Counted from the stretch's first letter, positions 44,578-53,808 are shown. The stretch: DNA of 64,000 bases from an uncultured Bacteroidaceae bacterium (GCA_905234125.1 CAJOGQ010000026.1:1-64000); one strand, 5' to 3'. The notes: generated from the letters alone by a model not told the origin. Numbers and translations are program-made.

Positions 44578-44608
44578 TTGCGAGGACGGAAGAGAAGCCC
44601 TAACTTTG
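44578..44608 (+). promoter_or_regulatory. promoter of the secreted unknown protein
   Basis: TTG (44578-44580) and TAACTTTG (44601-44608) are 20 bp apart and end 11 bp before the ATG at 44620. Confidence 0.65.
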
Positions 44609-44619
44609 TGGCGGTTTTC

Positions 44620-45891
44620 ATGAAAAGAGAGATGAAATCGCTATATACATATCTATTATGTGTGGTATCCTGCTGGATGTGGGGAACGGAGATGAATGCC
44701 GTTCCGTTGCCACAGTCGAAGCCCGTACACATCGAAGTGAGGCACCATTGGGACATGAGCCGAATGATGTACTTCTGGCTGACTGACCTCTACACGAAGG
44801 AGGAGAAGAAAATCCGTTCAGCACCTTGGGGGCAAGGAGTTTCTGTGCTCGATTTCGACCTCTACCACCCCTTGTATGGCGAAATCATCCCTGCCAGCAA
44901 CCAGCGCATTCCTTTTTATGTGGAGCCAGGCGACACGCTCATCATCCGTCTGGAGAAGAACGGCAGAGTGGAGGCGTATGAGCGGAAGGATGGCCGTCAG
45001 GTGAAGTACAAGAACCTCCTGTTGCACGACATCAGCAATCGGCAGTTCTACACAAAGGAGGACTTTGCGGAGGACAAGGAGCACCATCTTTTCCCTGAGT
45101 TTGTGGTGCAGGTGAAGGAGAAGATGCAGGTGGCGTTGGACAGCGTGAACCATGTGGCCGACCGCTACGATTTCTCTGCCGAGGAACGGAACCTGGCGCG
45201 ATGCAACGTGCAGATGCAGTTTGCGCTGTGGATATTCGAGTATGCGCCGATGAAGACCTCCGAACTCCTTGCCTACGCCAGCCATCATGAGGGCGGTTGG
45301 CAGAGTCTGCCTGAGCAGGACAGGGAAATCTCAGCCATTCAGGACGTGGCCAACTATGGGTTTGTGGGCGAGATGAATCCAGACGACAGCACTTATCTGG
45401 CCTCAAAATACTTTCCTGCGTTCATTCAGAGTTATGAGCATACGCAGGTGCTCAACTACGACCAGTATCTCTATGCCGGCACGTCTGCTGACGATGTGGC
45501 ACGCATGGACTCAGCTTTTGTGGCGAAGGACTTGGCCATCACCCATCACGACCGCCCCTCGCTCTTCATGGACATGGCGATGACGCGTCGTCATGTGGAG
45601 ATTCCAGCTCCCGTTGACGATGGGAGCATCCATTTGCAGGAGGTTCAGGTGATGGGCACAAACCTCGAGCAGTTCTACCGTGTGTTCGGCAAGGGCGAGT
45701 ACAATCCCCAAGAGGTGGTGGAGAAAGCCTGGGCGCACGACGTGAACCTGAAAGGTCCCATCTCCTCGCTCATCAACTGGAAGAAAATCCACAACTACAA
45801 GCGTGCCAAGAAGCTCATCAAGCAGTACGGCGCCGACGATGCCGAACGCGAGGCGCTGATGAAGGCTTGGGAGCAGACGCAAAAGAAATGA
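44620..45891 (+). CDS. exported protein of unknown function
   Basis: The start at 44620 (MKREMKSLYTYLLCVVSCWM) follows the promoter box; the internal Met at 44632 is an alternative. The 423-residue product has a signal peptide, then a beta-rich part with IPFYVEPGDTLIIRLEKNGR, which resembles the GD-type loop of DUF4369-like domains found before thioredoxin modules, but no CxxC motif follows. The rest is helical. It ends with a basic, Lys-rich tail. I do not recognise the family; many Prevotella genomes carry such surface proteins near MG2-type genes. Confidence 0.6.
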   Translation: MKREMKSLYTYLLCVVSCWMWGTEMNAVPLPQSKPVHIEVRHHWDMSRMMYFWLTDLYTKEEKKIRSAPWGQGVSVLDFDLYHPLYGEIIPASNQRIPFYVEPGDTLIIRLEKNGRVEAYERKDGRQVKYKNLLLHDISNRQFYTKEDFAEDKEHHLFPEFVVQVKEKMQVALDSVNHVADRYDFSAEERNLARCNVQMQFALWIFEYAPMKTSELLAYASHHEGGWQSLPEQDREISAIQDVANYGFVGEMNPDDSTYLASKYFPAFIQSYEHTQVLNYDQYLYAGTSADDVARMDSAFVAKDLAITHHDRPSLFMDMAMTRRHVEIPAPVDDGSIHLQEVQVMGTNLEQFYRVFGKGEYNPQEVVEKAWAHDVNLKGPISSLINWKKIHNYKRAKKLIKQYGADDAEREALMKAWEQTQKK

Positions 45892-45914
45892 AAAAAACAA
45901 TCAGCCCAATCACC

Positions 45915-45951
45915 CCGAAGGGGCTTGTTTTATAAGAACAAGTTCCTTCGG
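45915..45951. terminator. compound hairpin after the unknown exported protein
   Basis: CCGAAGG...CCTTCGG with inner CTTGTT...AACAAG form a long stem. There is no T run, so it may be an mRNA-end hairpin rather than a true terminator. Confidence 0.5.
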
Positions 45952-45982
45952 AACGATTGAACTGATTCTTATTTATTGCTTG

Positions 45983-46019
45983 CATCGCGTCAGCCCTCCC
46001 CCTTCGGGGGTCGGGGGGC
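45983..46019. repeat. GC-rich palindromic element with GCTGACGCGATG flank
   Basis: CATCGCGTCAGC is followed by CCTCCCCCTTCGGGGGTCGG. The complement of the first part matches the 12-mer at 25.66 and 37.53 kb. Confidence 0.6.
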
Positions 46020-46352
46020 TCCAAACGCCAGATACATTCCTTCCTCCACTTCGCTGCGGTTGATGTCCTTCAGCTTGCAGCCGTTCTCCACACAGGCCAT
46101 TGCCATGACGAAGTCTATGGCTTCTTCCTGCTGGTCGTGGTAGGGTGCGTTGGCCACGATGGTGTGGGTCTCTGGGAGATTGCCCATCAGTTCGCAGACC
46201 CTGCGCGTGTAGGCTTGTGGGTCGTTCTTGCCGTCGCCCTTGGGTGCCCAGCGGTTGATGATCTGACGGATGCTCCAGACGTTGTGCTTGCGGTTGTAGG
46301 TGTTGAGTGTGATGAAGACAGAACGGTAGCCGTGAAAATTAAATAGAGGCAA
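45990..46352 (-). pseudogene. truncated P5-like (phage structural/lysozyme-type) protein fragment
   Basis: The 120-residue ORF contains FHGYRSVFITLNTYNRKHNV, SIRQIINRWAPKGDGKNDPQAY and MAMACVENG, the core of P5-type proteins often annotated in Bacteroidales phage-like loci. The usual N-terminal RGLRNNNPGNIR block is absent and the 3' end runs into a GC-rich palindromic element (ending GAPRPPKGEG). It is therefore a fragment truncated at both ends, probably of prophage origin, not a working gene. Confidence 0.65.
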
Positions 46353-46420
46353 AAATTAAAAGATAAAGGTTATTGGTTAATGGTTATTGAAGCCGGTACC
46401 CCCGAGCTGACGAGCCGGTG

Positions 46421-46469
46421 GCTCAAAGGCGTTGAGGCCGAACCTCAAAGGCGTTGAGGCGGTAGCTCA
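46421..46469. repeat. dispersed repeat, two tandem copies (22-bp offset)
   Basis: CTCAAAGGCGTTGAGG occurs twice, 21-22 bp apart, each followed by CCGAACCTCA or CGGTAGCTCA. It is related to the single copy at 24335. The rest of 46353-46555 contains short GGTTATTGG repeats and no gene. Confidence 0.6.
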
Positions 46470-46555
46470 AAAAAAAGAAAAAATTCGCGCGAAAATAGGC
46501 GGGACGCGGGCACCCGATGTAGCTGTCCGCACAAGTCAAATTTATACACTTCATC

Positions 46556-49120
46556 TCATTCATTTACCAATATCTTCCCGTCCTCTGTTATTCCTTCTGC
46601 GCTGATGTACATTTCCTGACAGGTTGAGTTGTTGAAGAACTCCACCTTGGCCTTGCCATTCGCATCCGTCTTGATGTCGGGGTTCCAATAGAGGGTGCGA
46701 CGGAAATCCTGTTGTGGGGGGAGTCCGCCAGAATAGTGGGGGACATAAAAGGTGGCAGGTTTGTTGCATCCCATCAGATTGATGTAGCGTCCCTCGACAA
46801 AGCGTTCCCCATTTTGAGGGTATTTCTTCAGGTTGATGTAGCCAACCGTGACCATCGGAGAAGGTGTGCCGTTGAGATAAACCAAGTTTTCCGGGTAGAC
46901 ATAGTCGTAACAGGTGGGACGGCGGGGCAGGTCGGTGTAGATTTCCACGCTGTCTATGCGGTGCATGAAGGAGTATTTCTTCCAATAGTCAGAGTACCTT
47001 TGGGCATCCGGAGGAAATGGAGAGACATAGTGCCCGTCGAACATGGTGCCGACGTGAGCAATTTTGCCTGCGAATGTCCGTTGCACGATTTGGCCTTCCA
47101 AATAACCGAGGATGCTCCCCATGCTGTAGTTCTGGTTGGTGAAGAGGTATTCGTCGTCGTAATGGGCGTTGTCCCAATAGCTGTTCAGGAAATCATTGAA
47201 ATCGTAGGAGAGAGTGGGACGGAGAAGACTCATCCTTTTCTTCCTTTTCTTCGATTTGACGACAACTTCTTCCAGACGGATGGAACTCTCGTCTTTGGGG
47301 TCGATGCCCTCTGTCAGAGCAGGTGAGTTCATCTCATACCAACTGTACTGCCGAGCGGTCTTGGGGAAGAAATCATCCAGTTTGATCATGATGTGTGGGT
47401 CGTGCAGTTGTTTGTCATAGCGGTAACGTCCCAATTTCTTCGCATAAAACCCTGACAGTTGCAGAATCCCCTCCCCACGGAACGGTTCATAGACGATGCG
47501 GAACCTGCCCAGAGAATCTGCATACATGGAGCCTCGGAACTGGTAGGTTCGTTCTTTCAGCACAGCATCATACACGCTATCATCCTTCAGATAGAGGTAA
47601 GCGAACAGGGCTTTCTTTTCCCCTGCTTTCCGCCAAATTCGGGACTGGAGGTCATACATCCTGCCTGAGATGGAAGGTTGCTTCTCTATCTCATAAGTGA
47701 ACACTCGTTGGGATGGTTGGTAGTCCCATGCGTATCGGCTCCACCCCTGCACCATCATGAGCAAATCGAGCGCCTTCCGTTTCTCGGCGTCTGTCTGTTG
47801 GAGATACCACGCAGGATGTTCCACAAACCCTGTGATGTCCGACTGGAGCAGCAACTCCGTCATGATGTCCCCATCCTGATAACTATCCATCCGCCGCTTC
47901 TTGTCTGTCACGGCCAAGGAGAAGGACTGGTTGGGAAACGCTGCGCCCCAATCGATTTCCAAAGTGACCTTTCCACAGGGCTTCAGCCGAGAAGGTTCGC
48001 AGGAGATGTGGCAACGCGACACATACGCTTCCGTCTTGTCGATAAAGACTTTCCTCGACAGCAGGATGCCCCCTTTGCTGTCCATGAGCACGACCTCATT
48101 CACGCCTCCTCTCAGGCTGTCGATGGAAACGCTGCATCGAGTCTCTTGCGTGTTGGCAGGAACAGGAAAAGCCTGTTCTTCCACGCCTCTGCAGAAGACA
48201 CGGAGCGTCTTTTCGTCCATTTCCCCAAACAGCGTATTCCTGACCACGATGTCAAGCTGGTTCTCACGGATGTCGGCTCTCAGCGTGTAGCCCTTCTCGT
48301 CGATGTGCTTGACTTCCTCCGTAAAAACAGAACCCTCCCATTCGAAGCGGACTTGATACTGATGCCCTTGGTGTGGCGTGAACTCAAACAGTCCACGTCC
48401 TGCATGTTCGCTTCTGATTCTCTGCACAGGCGTTTCATCCTCTAATAAGACACCACTGAGCTGGAGCGGAGCCGTCTCTTCGTTGAATAGTTCGAAAGCC
48501 ACTCTGGCAGGCAGCCCATACACCATGTGTCCTCCCTCTGGATAGAATCGGATGTTGCATCTCGGCAAAAGGTATTCAATGGAGTAATCCCCCGCAGTCA
48601 TTTTGAGCGGAATCTCTGTGGAAGGAAGTCCGCTCCTGTCGTCCAGACGCTCATAGAGAGGAAGAACTTTCGAGAACAGGGTCTGCTCGCCCCAGTTCAG
48701 CATCCATTTCGTATAGGCTCTGATTTCATGGAACCCCGGAAACAGACGGTCGGAGGTTGCCACTTGTCCCGAAGCCTGTCCCAAAGAGTCCAGCAGCAGC
48801 TGCTGACGTTCCACAAGATAGCCTTGCTCATTCAGAAACTCCACATAGAGCAGACGGCTCATATCCGTGGGGCGATGGTCATCAGCCCTCACGACATAAG
48901 CCTTATACCAGATGGTGTCGCCCGGATAATACCAATTCCCATCCGTATGCAGATACACCTTCTCCTGTGGCACCACCCTGCTGAAGTCCTTTGCCTGCAG
49001 GAAGTCAGACGGCACGTTCTTTACCTCCCCACTCTGCTGAGCATGGAGAAGAGAGGCCAAAGCCATCAAAAGCAGTACGTATCGGAGCCTACGCGTTGCG
49101 CAAAAATGATAAGCCACCAT
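46556..49120 (-). CDS. large exported MG2-type surface protein
   Basis: The start at 49120 (MVAYHFCATRRLRYVLLLMA) avoids overlap with uxuB and gives an 854-residue protein with a signal peptide. QEKVYLHTDGNWYYPGDTIW followed by YKAYVVRADDHRPT is the MG2-type domain found in alpha2-macroglobulin-like proteins. The remainder is beta-rich, with KVEFFNNSTCQEMYISAEGI near the C-terminus, which is repeated nearly unchanged in the gene at the end of the window. It has no thioester or anchor motif. It may act as a surface-exposed binding or protective protein. It starts 4 bp after the uxuB stop, so it may be co-transcribed with uxuAB. Confidence 0.75.
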   Translation of the reverse strand: MVAYHFCATRRLRYVLLLMALASLLHAQQSGEVKNVPSDFLQAKDFSRVVPQEKVYLHTDGNWYYPGDTIWYKAYVVRADDHRPTDMSRLLYVEFLNEQGYLVERQQLLLDSLGQASGQVATSDRLFPGFHEIRAYTKWMLNWGEQTLFSKVLPLYERLDDRSGLPSTEIPLKMTAGDYSIEYLLPRCNIRFYPEGGHMVYGLPARVAFELFNEETAPLQLSGVLLEDETPVQRIRSEHAGRGLFEFTPHQGHQYQVRFEWEGSVFTEEVKHIDEKGYTLRADIRENQLDIVVRNTLFGEMDEKTLRVFCRGVEEQAFPVPANTQETRCSVSIDSLRGGVNEVVLMDSKGGILLSRKVFIDKTEAYVSRCHISCEPSRLKPCGKVTLEIDWGAAFPNQSFSLAVTDKKRRMDSYQDGDIMTELLLQSDITGFVEHPAWYLQQTDAEKRKALDLLMMVQGWSRYAWDYQPSQRVFTYEIEKQPSISGRMYDLQSRIWRKAGEKKALFAYLYLKDDSVYDAVLKERTYQFRGSMYADSLGRFRIVYEPFRGEGILQLSGFYAKKLGRYRYDKQLHDPHIMIKLDDFFPKTARQYSWYEMNSPALTEGIDPKDESSIRLEEVVVKSKKRKKRMSLLRPTLSYDFNDFLNSYWDNAHYDDEYLFTNQNYSMGSILGYLEGQIVQRTFAGKIAHVGTMFDGHYVSPFPPDAQRYSDYWKKYSFMHRIDSVEIYTDLPRRPTCYDYVYPENLVYLNGTPSPMVTVGYINLKKYPQNGERFVEGRYINLMGCNKPATFYVPHYSGGLPPQQDFRRTLYWNPDIKTDANGKAKVEFFNNSTCQEMYISAEGITEDGKILVNE

Positions 49121-49124
49121 CGGC

Positions 49125-50711
49125 TTATCTTGCCGCAACGTACTTGTGGAGCGTTTCACGCACGGCTCCCTGACCGGCATAGAGCTCCTTGACCATACCC
49201 TCAATCTGTTCGCCGAGACCTGCGTCGTAGAGGTTGACGCCAAAGACATCGGCACGGGAATAGAGATCCTTCAGGCAGGAGTAGTCCTGATCGGGCTTGC
49301 CCACTTCGAGCGGCGCCACGATGGCCTGCAGTTCGGCAAGCATGGGGTCGGGCGATGGCGTGAAGGGACGGCAATTGTCGTCGAGACCCTTCAGATAGCG
49401 GGCATATCCAGCGAGGGTGAGTGGGATGAGGACAAGGTTGGACTTGTCGAGTCCACGTGCCAGATACTTCTTAATGGTCTCGCCGAAGCGGATGGGGAGC
49501 TTCTGGCTGGTGTCCATGGCGATGCGCTGTGGAGCGTCGGGCATGAAGGGGTTGGGCAAACGGCGGTTGATGACTGCTCCGATGAACTCATAGGGGTTCA
49601 GCACGCCCGGGTCGGTGACCACTGGCATGGCCTCCATGTAGCCTATCTTCTGGATGAAGGCGCGCAGGTCGGCGTCGGCCATCTCGGCAGAAATCAGCGT
49701 GTAGCCGAGCATGCAGCCGTAGATGGACATGGCGGTGTGGAGCGGATTGAGACAGGTGGTCACCTTCATGGTCTCCACCTTATCAACCGTCTCGCGAGTG
49801 GTGTAGAGGGCTCCGCCAAGGTCGAGCGGCGGACGGCCATTGGTGTAGTTGTCTTCGATGACGAGGTACTGCACTTCTTCGGCATTGACGAAGGGCGCTG
49901 TGAAGGTGTGACGCTCCGTCTCGATGTAGTCGTTGTCGTCGAAGCCGTCCTGAGCAAGCATCTCCTTCACCTTCTCGTGGGGACGAGGGGTTATCTTGTC
50001 AATCATCGACCAGGGGAAAGTGATCTTGGTCTCGTCTTTCAGGTAGTCGAGGAAAGCGGATGGCACGAGTCCATCGGCCACCCAGCGCTCTGCGTAGGCG
50101 AAGACACCGGCCTTCACCTTGTCGCCGTTGTGGGAGCAGTTGTCCATCGACTGGACGGTGAGAGGCAATTTCCCTGCCTGCCAACGCTCAAGGAGGAGGG
50201 CGCAGACCTTACCCATAGCGAAGACGGGTGAGAGGCCACGTGCGAGGTCGGCCTCGTTGTAGGTGTAGCCCTTCTCGGTGATGGTGAAGGATATCATCTG
50301 GAGGGATGGGTTCTTGAATATCTCGACGAGGCGAGCCCAGTCGGGGAACTGCGGGTCGGCCTTGAGGGCTTCGGTGACAGAGGCGATGACCTTCTTCTCG
50401 ATGGTGCCCGTAGATTGGAGCGAAACAAGGAGCGAAAGGTTGTTGTAGGGAGTATATGCCTTGTCGATGACCTCGAAGTCGAAGGTCTCAGCCACGATGA
50501 CGCCACGGTCGTACTTGCCAGTGTTGAGCGCGTCGTTGAGGATGGCAGCTGGGAAAGCGCGGAAGATGTTGCCTCCGCCAAAATGTACCCATGTGGGGTG
50601 GTCGTGTGTCTTCTGACGCACGGCCTGGATGTCAAACTTGGGAAGCTGGTAGCCTTTGGTCTCCCACTCTGCGGCATTGTAATTGCCTGAGAAAATATCG
50701 TTGAGTTTCAT
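49125..50711 (-). CDS. uxuB: fructuronate reductase / D-mannonate oxidoreductase
   Basis: The 528 residues match the mannitol dehydrogenase family, UxuB branch: THDHPTWVHFGGGNIFRAFP is the Rossmann start, SFTITEKGYTYNE and SMDNCSHNGDKVKAGVFAY are family blocks, and AMSIYGCMLGYTLISAEMAD lies in the C-terminal domain. It interconverts D-fructuronate and D-mannonate with NAD(H) in uronate degradation. It follows uxuA by 70 bp, a gap filled by an 8-bp tandem repeat. A tagaturonate reductase is a less likely alternative given uxuA. Confidence 0.9.
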   Translation of the reverse strand: MKLNDIFSGNYNAAEWETKGYQLPKFDIQAVRQKTHDHPTWVHFGGGNIFRAFPAAILNDALNTGKYDRGVIVAETFDFEVIDKAYTPYNNLSLLVSLQSTGTIEKKVIASVTEALKADPQFPDWARLVEIFKNPSLQMISFTITEKGYTYNEADLARGLSPVFAMGKVCALLLERWQAGKLPLTVQSMDNCSHNGDKVKAGVFAYAERWVADGLVPSAFLDYLKDETKITFPWSMIDKITPRPHEKVKEMLAQDGFDDNDYIETERHTFTAPFVNAEEVQYLVIEDNYTNGRPPLDLGGALYTTRETVDKVETMKVTTCLNPLHTAMSIYGCMLGYTLISAEMADADLRAFIQKIGYMEAMPVVTDPGVLNPYEFIGAVINRRLPNPFMPDAPQRIAMDTSQKLPIRFGETIKKYLARGLDKSNLVLIPLTLAGYARYLKGLDDNCRPFTPSPDPMLAELQAIVAPLEVGKPDQDYSCLKDLYSRADVFGVNLYDAGLGEQIEGMVKELYAGQGAVRETLHKYVAAR

Positions 50712-50720
50712 TGCTTTTTT

Positions 50721-50768
50721 CGTTATATCGTTATGACGTTATTTCGTTATCACGTTATATCGTTATTA
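50721..50768. repeat. six-copy 8-bp tandem repeat CGTTATNN between uxuA and uxuB
   Basis: Units cgttatat, cgttatga, cgttattt, cgttatca, cgttatat, cgttatta are exactly 8 bp apart. They fill the gap and might set the ratio of UxuA to UxuB. Confidence 0.85.
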
Positions 50769-50781
50769 CGACCTGTATCCC

Positions 50782-52035
50782 TTAATCAAAGAAACCTGGT
50801 TGCTTGTATTTGATGCCTAATTCTCTGTCGACGGTGGCGAGGATGCCCTGCACCTGTCCAAGGGCGAACATACGTCCGAGGAGGGTGTAGCCGGCATTGT
50901 GGCCGTGGCTCGACTCGTCCATGAAGCCACCGGGCTCGTCCGTAAAGGTCATGCCATGATCGACACGCATGGGGAGGTTGGGGTTTTCCTGCTCGAAGAT
51001 GCGGCAAAGCTCGATGATGTCGGCACGTCCGCCCAGGTGAGAAGCCTCCGTGAAGTCGCCGTTGGGGAAGATGTGGCAGGAACGCAGATGGATGAAGTGG
51101 GTGCGTGAAGCGAACTTCTTGGCCATCTCAACGACGTTGTTGTAGGCTCCGGCAGAGAGGGAACCGGCACAGAACGTGAGACCGTTATGCTTGTTGGGCA
51201 CGGCGTTGAGGAACCACTCGATGTCCTCTTCTGTGCGGACGATGCGTGGCAGGCCGAGCACCTCAATTGGTGGATCGTCAGGATGCACACACATGTTCAT
51301 CCCATACTCCTCGCAGGTCGGCATGATGGCCTCCAAGAAGTACTTCATGTTGGCACGGAGCTGAGACTTGTCGATGCCCTTGTAGAGGTCGAGGAAATCG
51401 CGGAACTTCTGGATAGGTGCTTCATCGTTCTCACTGAAGTTGCCAGACACGAAACCTTGCGTCTTGATAATGATGTTCTCCACGAGCTTGTGGTCTTTCT
51501 CAGGAGTCATCGTCTTGGCCAGTTCGTCGCACTCAGTAATCACGCTACGGCCTTCGCCCCAACCCTCTGGGAACTGGAACTTCTCCCACTCCTCACGGGC
51601 ACCTTCACGCTTCAGGATGTAGATGTCGAAGTAGGCAAACTCTGCATAGTTGAAATAGAGGTTCGTCGAACCGTTGGGGTTCTCGTGGAAGAGGTCGGTA
51701 CGAGCCCAATCGAGCACGGGCATGAAGTTATAACAGATGCAATGGATGCCCTCGGCAGAGAGGTTGCGCAGGCTCTCCTTATAGACCTCAATCTGGTGGT
51801 CGCGGTCAGGTCCTCCATACTTGATGGTCTCCACCACTGGCAGGCTCTCCACCACGCTCCAGCGCATTCCATAACTTTCGATGTATGCCTTCAGGTCGTG
51901 AATCTTCTCACGAGTCCACACTTCGCCCAGAGGCACGTCGTGCAGGGCAGTCACGATGCCCTCCACACCAATCTGTTTCAGCATGGCAAGCGTAATCTTG
52001 TCCTTCTTGCCAAACCAACGCCATGTTCTTTCCAT
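50782..52035 (-). CDS. uxuA: mannonate dehydratase
   Basis: The 417 residues begin MERTWRWFGKKDKITLAMLK and contain CVHPDDPPIEVLGLPRIVRT and HFIHLRSCHIFPNGDFTEAS, conserved UxuA metal-site segments, with RVDHGMTFTDE near the C-terminus. It dehydrates D-mannonate to 2-keto-3-deoxygluconate using Mn2+ or Fe2+. With uxuB it completes the glucuronate branch and so fits with the pectin-degrading enzymes in the window. Confidence 0.94.
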   Translation of the reverse strand: MERTWRWFGKKDKITLAMLKQIGVEGIVTALHDVPLGEVWTREKIHDLKAYIESYGMRWSVVESLPVVETIKYGGPDRDHQIEVYKESLRNLSAEGIHCICYNFMPVLDWARTDLFHENPNGSTNLYFNYAEFAYFDIYILKREGAREEWEKFQFPEGWGEGRSVITECDELAKTMTPEKDHKLVENIIIKTQGFVSGNFSENDEAPIQKFRDFLDLYKGIDKSQLRANMKYFLEAIMPTCEEYGMNMCVHPDDPPIEVLGLPRIVRTEEDIEWFLNAVPNKHNGLTFCAGSLSAGAYNNVVEMAKKFASRTHFIHLRSCHIFPNGDFTEASHLGGRADIIELCRIFEQENPNLPMRVDHGMTFTDEPGGFMDESSHGHNAGYTLLGRMFALGQVQGILATVDRELGIKYKQPGFFD

Positions 52036-52045
52036 ATTATTTTAG

Positions 52046-52073
52046 TTTAGAGATTAGAGTTTAGTGTTTAGAG
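52046..52073. repeat. four-unit 7-bp-period tract upstream of uxuA
   Basis: Units tttagag, attagag, tttagtg, tttagag in the uxuA leader region. Confidence 0.7.
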
Positions 52074-52097
52074 TTTTGCCCTATGTGTGGGCAGGTG

Positions 52098-52105
52098 CAA
52101 AGTTA
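52098..52105 (-). promoter_or_regulatory. -7 promoter box of uxuA
   Basis: TAACTTTG on the minus strand, about 60 bp upstream of the uxuA start. No clear -33 box. Confidence 0.5.
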
Positions 52106-52204
52106 GGGAAAAATATTCAGATAGACTTCCTTTCCTGTATCATTTTTGTTTAAAGTAGTTCCAAAAGTCCCCATTGGAAGCACAGAGTGCACAAAGATGG
52201 ACGC

Positions 52205-53788
52205 TTAGAATTGGAAATAGATGAAGGGCTGGACATCGGAGGACTTGATTTGGATGACCACCCAAACGAGGAGAACGATGAGGAGTGCCTTGACAACCAA
52301 AGGACTGCGAGTGACGAGTGTCTTGGCCTTGTCGGAGAGGAACTCAGGCGTGAAATGGAGCACATAGCCCAAGAGCATCAGGAAGGCAACAGCCTTGTAG
52401 GAGGTACACCACTGGAGGAAAATCTGGGGCTCAAACTTGAACCAAATCTGATGGAAGACCTGCTCAGCAATGCCGAAGGAAGGAGCACGGAAGAGTACCC
52501 ACAGGGCAGCGACAAGGTGGAAGGTCAGCAAACCACCGATAAGAGTTGAGAGTTGAGAGTTGAAAGTTGAGAGTTTCGGGTTGGGGTTATGCTTGCTCGG
52601 CAAATAGGTAAGCGGACTGATGGCGGGGAAGATGGTGTGCCATATCTTGTCGAGACAGAGGAGGAGTCCGTGGATGCCACCCCAAAGGATGAAATTGAGA
52701 GAGGCTCCATGCCAGAGTCCACCCAGGAGCATCGTCATGAGGAGATTGAAGTACTGACGGATTTTTCCGTGGCGATTGCCTCCAAGAGAGATGTAGAGGT
52801 AGTCCTTGAGCCAAGAGGAGAGGCTAATGTGCCAACGGCGCCAAAACTCAGTAATGGACTTGGACTTGTAGGGGCTGTCAAAGTTCTTGGGAAACTGGAA
52901 TCCGAGCAGGAGGGCAATACCGATGGCCATGTCAGAATAGCCTGAGAAGTCGCAATAGATCTGGAGGGTGTAGCCATAGACGGCGAGGAGGTTCTCAAGT
53001 CCGCTGTAGAGGTCAGGCTGGTCGAAGATGCGCTCGACAAAGTTGATGGAGATGTAATCAGAAATAACAGCCTTCTTGAAGAGTCCGGCGATAATGAGGA
53101 ATACGCCCGTACCAAACATCTGGTCGGAGACGAAGAGGGGACGACGTATCTGTGGAATGAAATCGCGAGCCCGGACGATAGGGCCTGCCACGAGCTGTGG
53201 GAAGAAACTGACATAGAAAGCGTAGTCGAGCAAACGGTTCAGGGGTTTGATATTGCCTCGATAGACATCAATGGTATAGCTGAGCGACTGAAAGGTGAAG
53301 AACGAAATGCCGACGGGTAGGAAGATGTCTCGCGGTTGCCATACAACGCTCTGAAGATAAGAGCCACTGATGGCAGATGGCACGTGAACGCCACAATTGG
53401 TGAGAAGCGTGCAGATGGTTTCTCCAAGGAAATTGGTGTATTTGAAGAAGACGAGCAAGCCGAGGTCGAGGACAAGGGACAGAACCACGAGCGTCTTTCC
53501 CAAAGTGCCCTTCCCTACTCCACCAATGGCTCGTGCGATGAAGTAGTCGGAGGTGGTGACAAGTGCCAAAAGCCAGAAGAAGAAACCGCTGGACTTGTAG
53601 TAGAAATAATAGGAGAAAAGGGTGACGAACAAGATTCGGAGCGTATCAGCCTTTCCCAAACAATTGTAGATGAGCGTGAATCCTAAGAATAAGAACAAGA
53701 AGATGCCCGACGAGAAAATCATCGGGGAATCTGGCTGATAGAGCAGTTGTTCAATGAGTCGCGAGAAATCTATGTCAAACATTTTCAA
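52205..53788 (-). CDS. MBOAT-family O-acyltransferase (AlgI-like)
   Basis: The 527-residue protein has 11-12 membrane segments and the MBOAT core: FSGYSDMAIGIALLLGFQFP, FWRRWHISLSSWLKDYLYIS and LLGGLWHGASLNFILWGGIH, whose His is the catalytic residue of the family. It moves acyl groups across the membrane for O-acetylation of an extracytoplasmic glycan. Two SGNH proteins lie directly upstream on the same strand, as in AlgI/AlgJ- and PatA/PatB-like systems. Around residues 405-418 a LSTFNSQLSTLIG loop is encoded by a 7-bp tract. Confidence 0.9.
   Translation of the reverse strand: MKMFDIDFSRLIEQLLYQPDSPMIFSSGIFLFLFLGFTLIYNCLGKADTLRILFVTLFSYYFYYKSSGFFFWLLALVTTSDYFIARAIGGVGKGTLGKTLVVLSLVLDLGLLVFFKYTNFLGETICTLLTNCGVHVPSAISGSYLQSVVWQPRDIFLPVGISFFTFQSLSYTIDVYRGNIKPLNRLLDYAFYVSFFPQLVAGPIVRARDFIPQIRRPLFVSDQMFGTGVFLIIAGLFKKAVISDYISINFVERIFDQPDLYSGLENLLAVYGYTLQIYCDFSGYSDMAIGIALLLGFQFPKNFDSPYKSKSITEFWRRWHISLSSWLKDYLYISLGGNRHGKIRQYFNLLMTMLLGGLWHGASLNFILWGGIHGLLLCLDKIWHTIFPAISPLTYLPSKHNPNPKLSTFNSQLSTLIGGLLTFHLVAALWVLFRAPSFGIAEQVFHQIWFKFEPQIFLQWCTSYKAVAFLMLLGYVLHFTPEFLSDKAKTLVTRSPLVVKALLIVLLVWVVIQIKSSDVQPFIYFQF
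52543..52577. repeat. five-unit 7-bp repeat inside the MBOAT gene
   Basis: Plus-strand units agagttg, agagttg, agagttg, aaagttg, agagttt, equal to the CTCAACT family on the coding strand; they lie in a loop between two membrane segments. Confidence 0.85.
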
Positions 53789-53808
53789 TCCTTCAATCTT
53801 TCAATTAA
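53785..53808. repeat. three-unit 8-bp-period tract at the MBOAT start
   Basis: Units tcaatcct, tcaatctt, tcaattaa lie just upstream of the MBOAT start codon and resemble the CAATCTTT tract at 12.2 kb. Confidence 0.55.
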
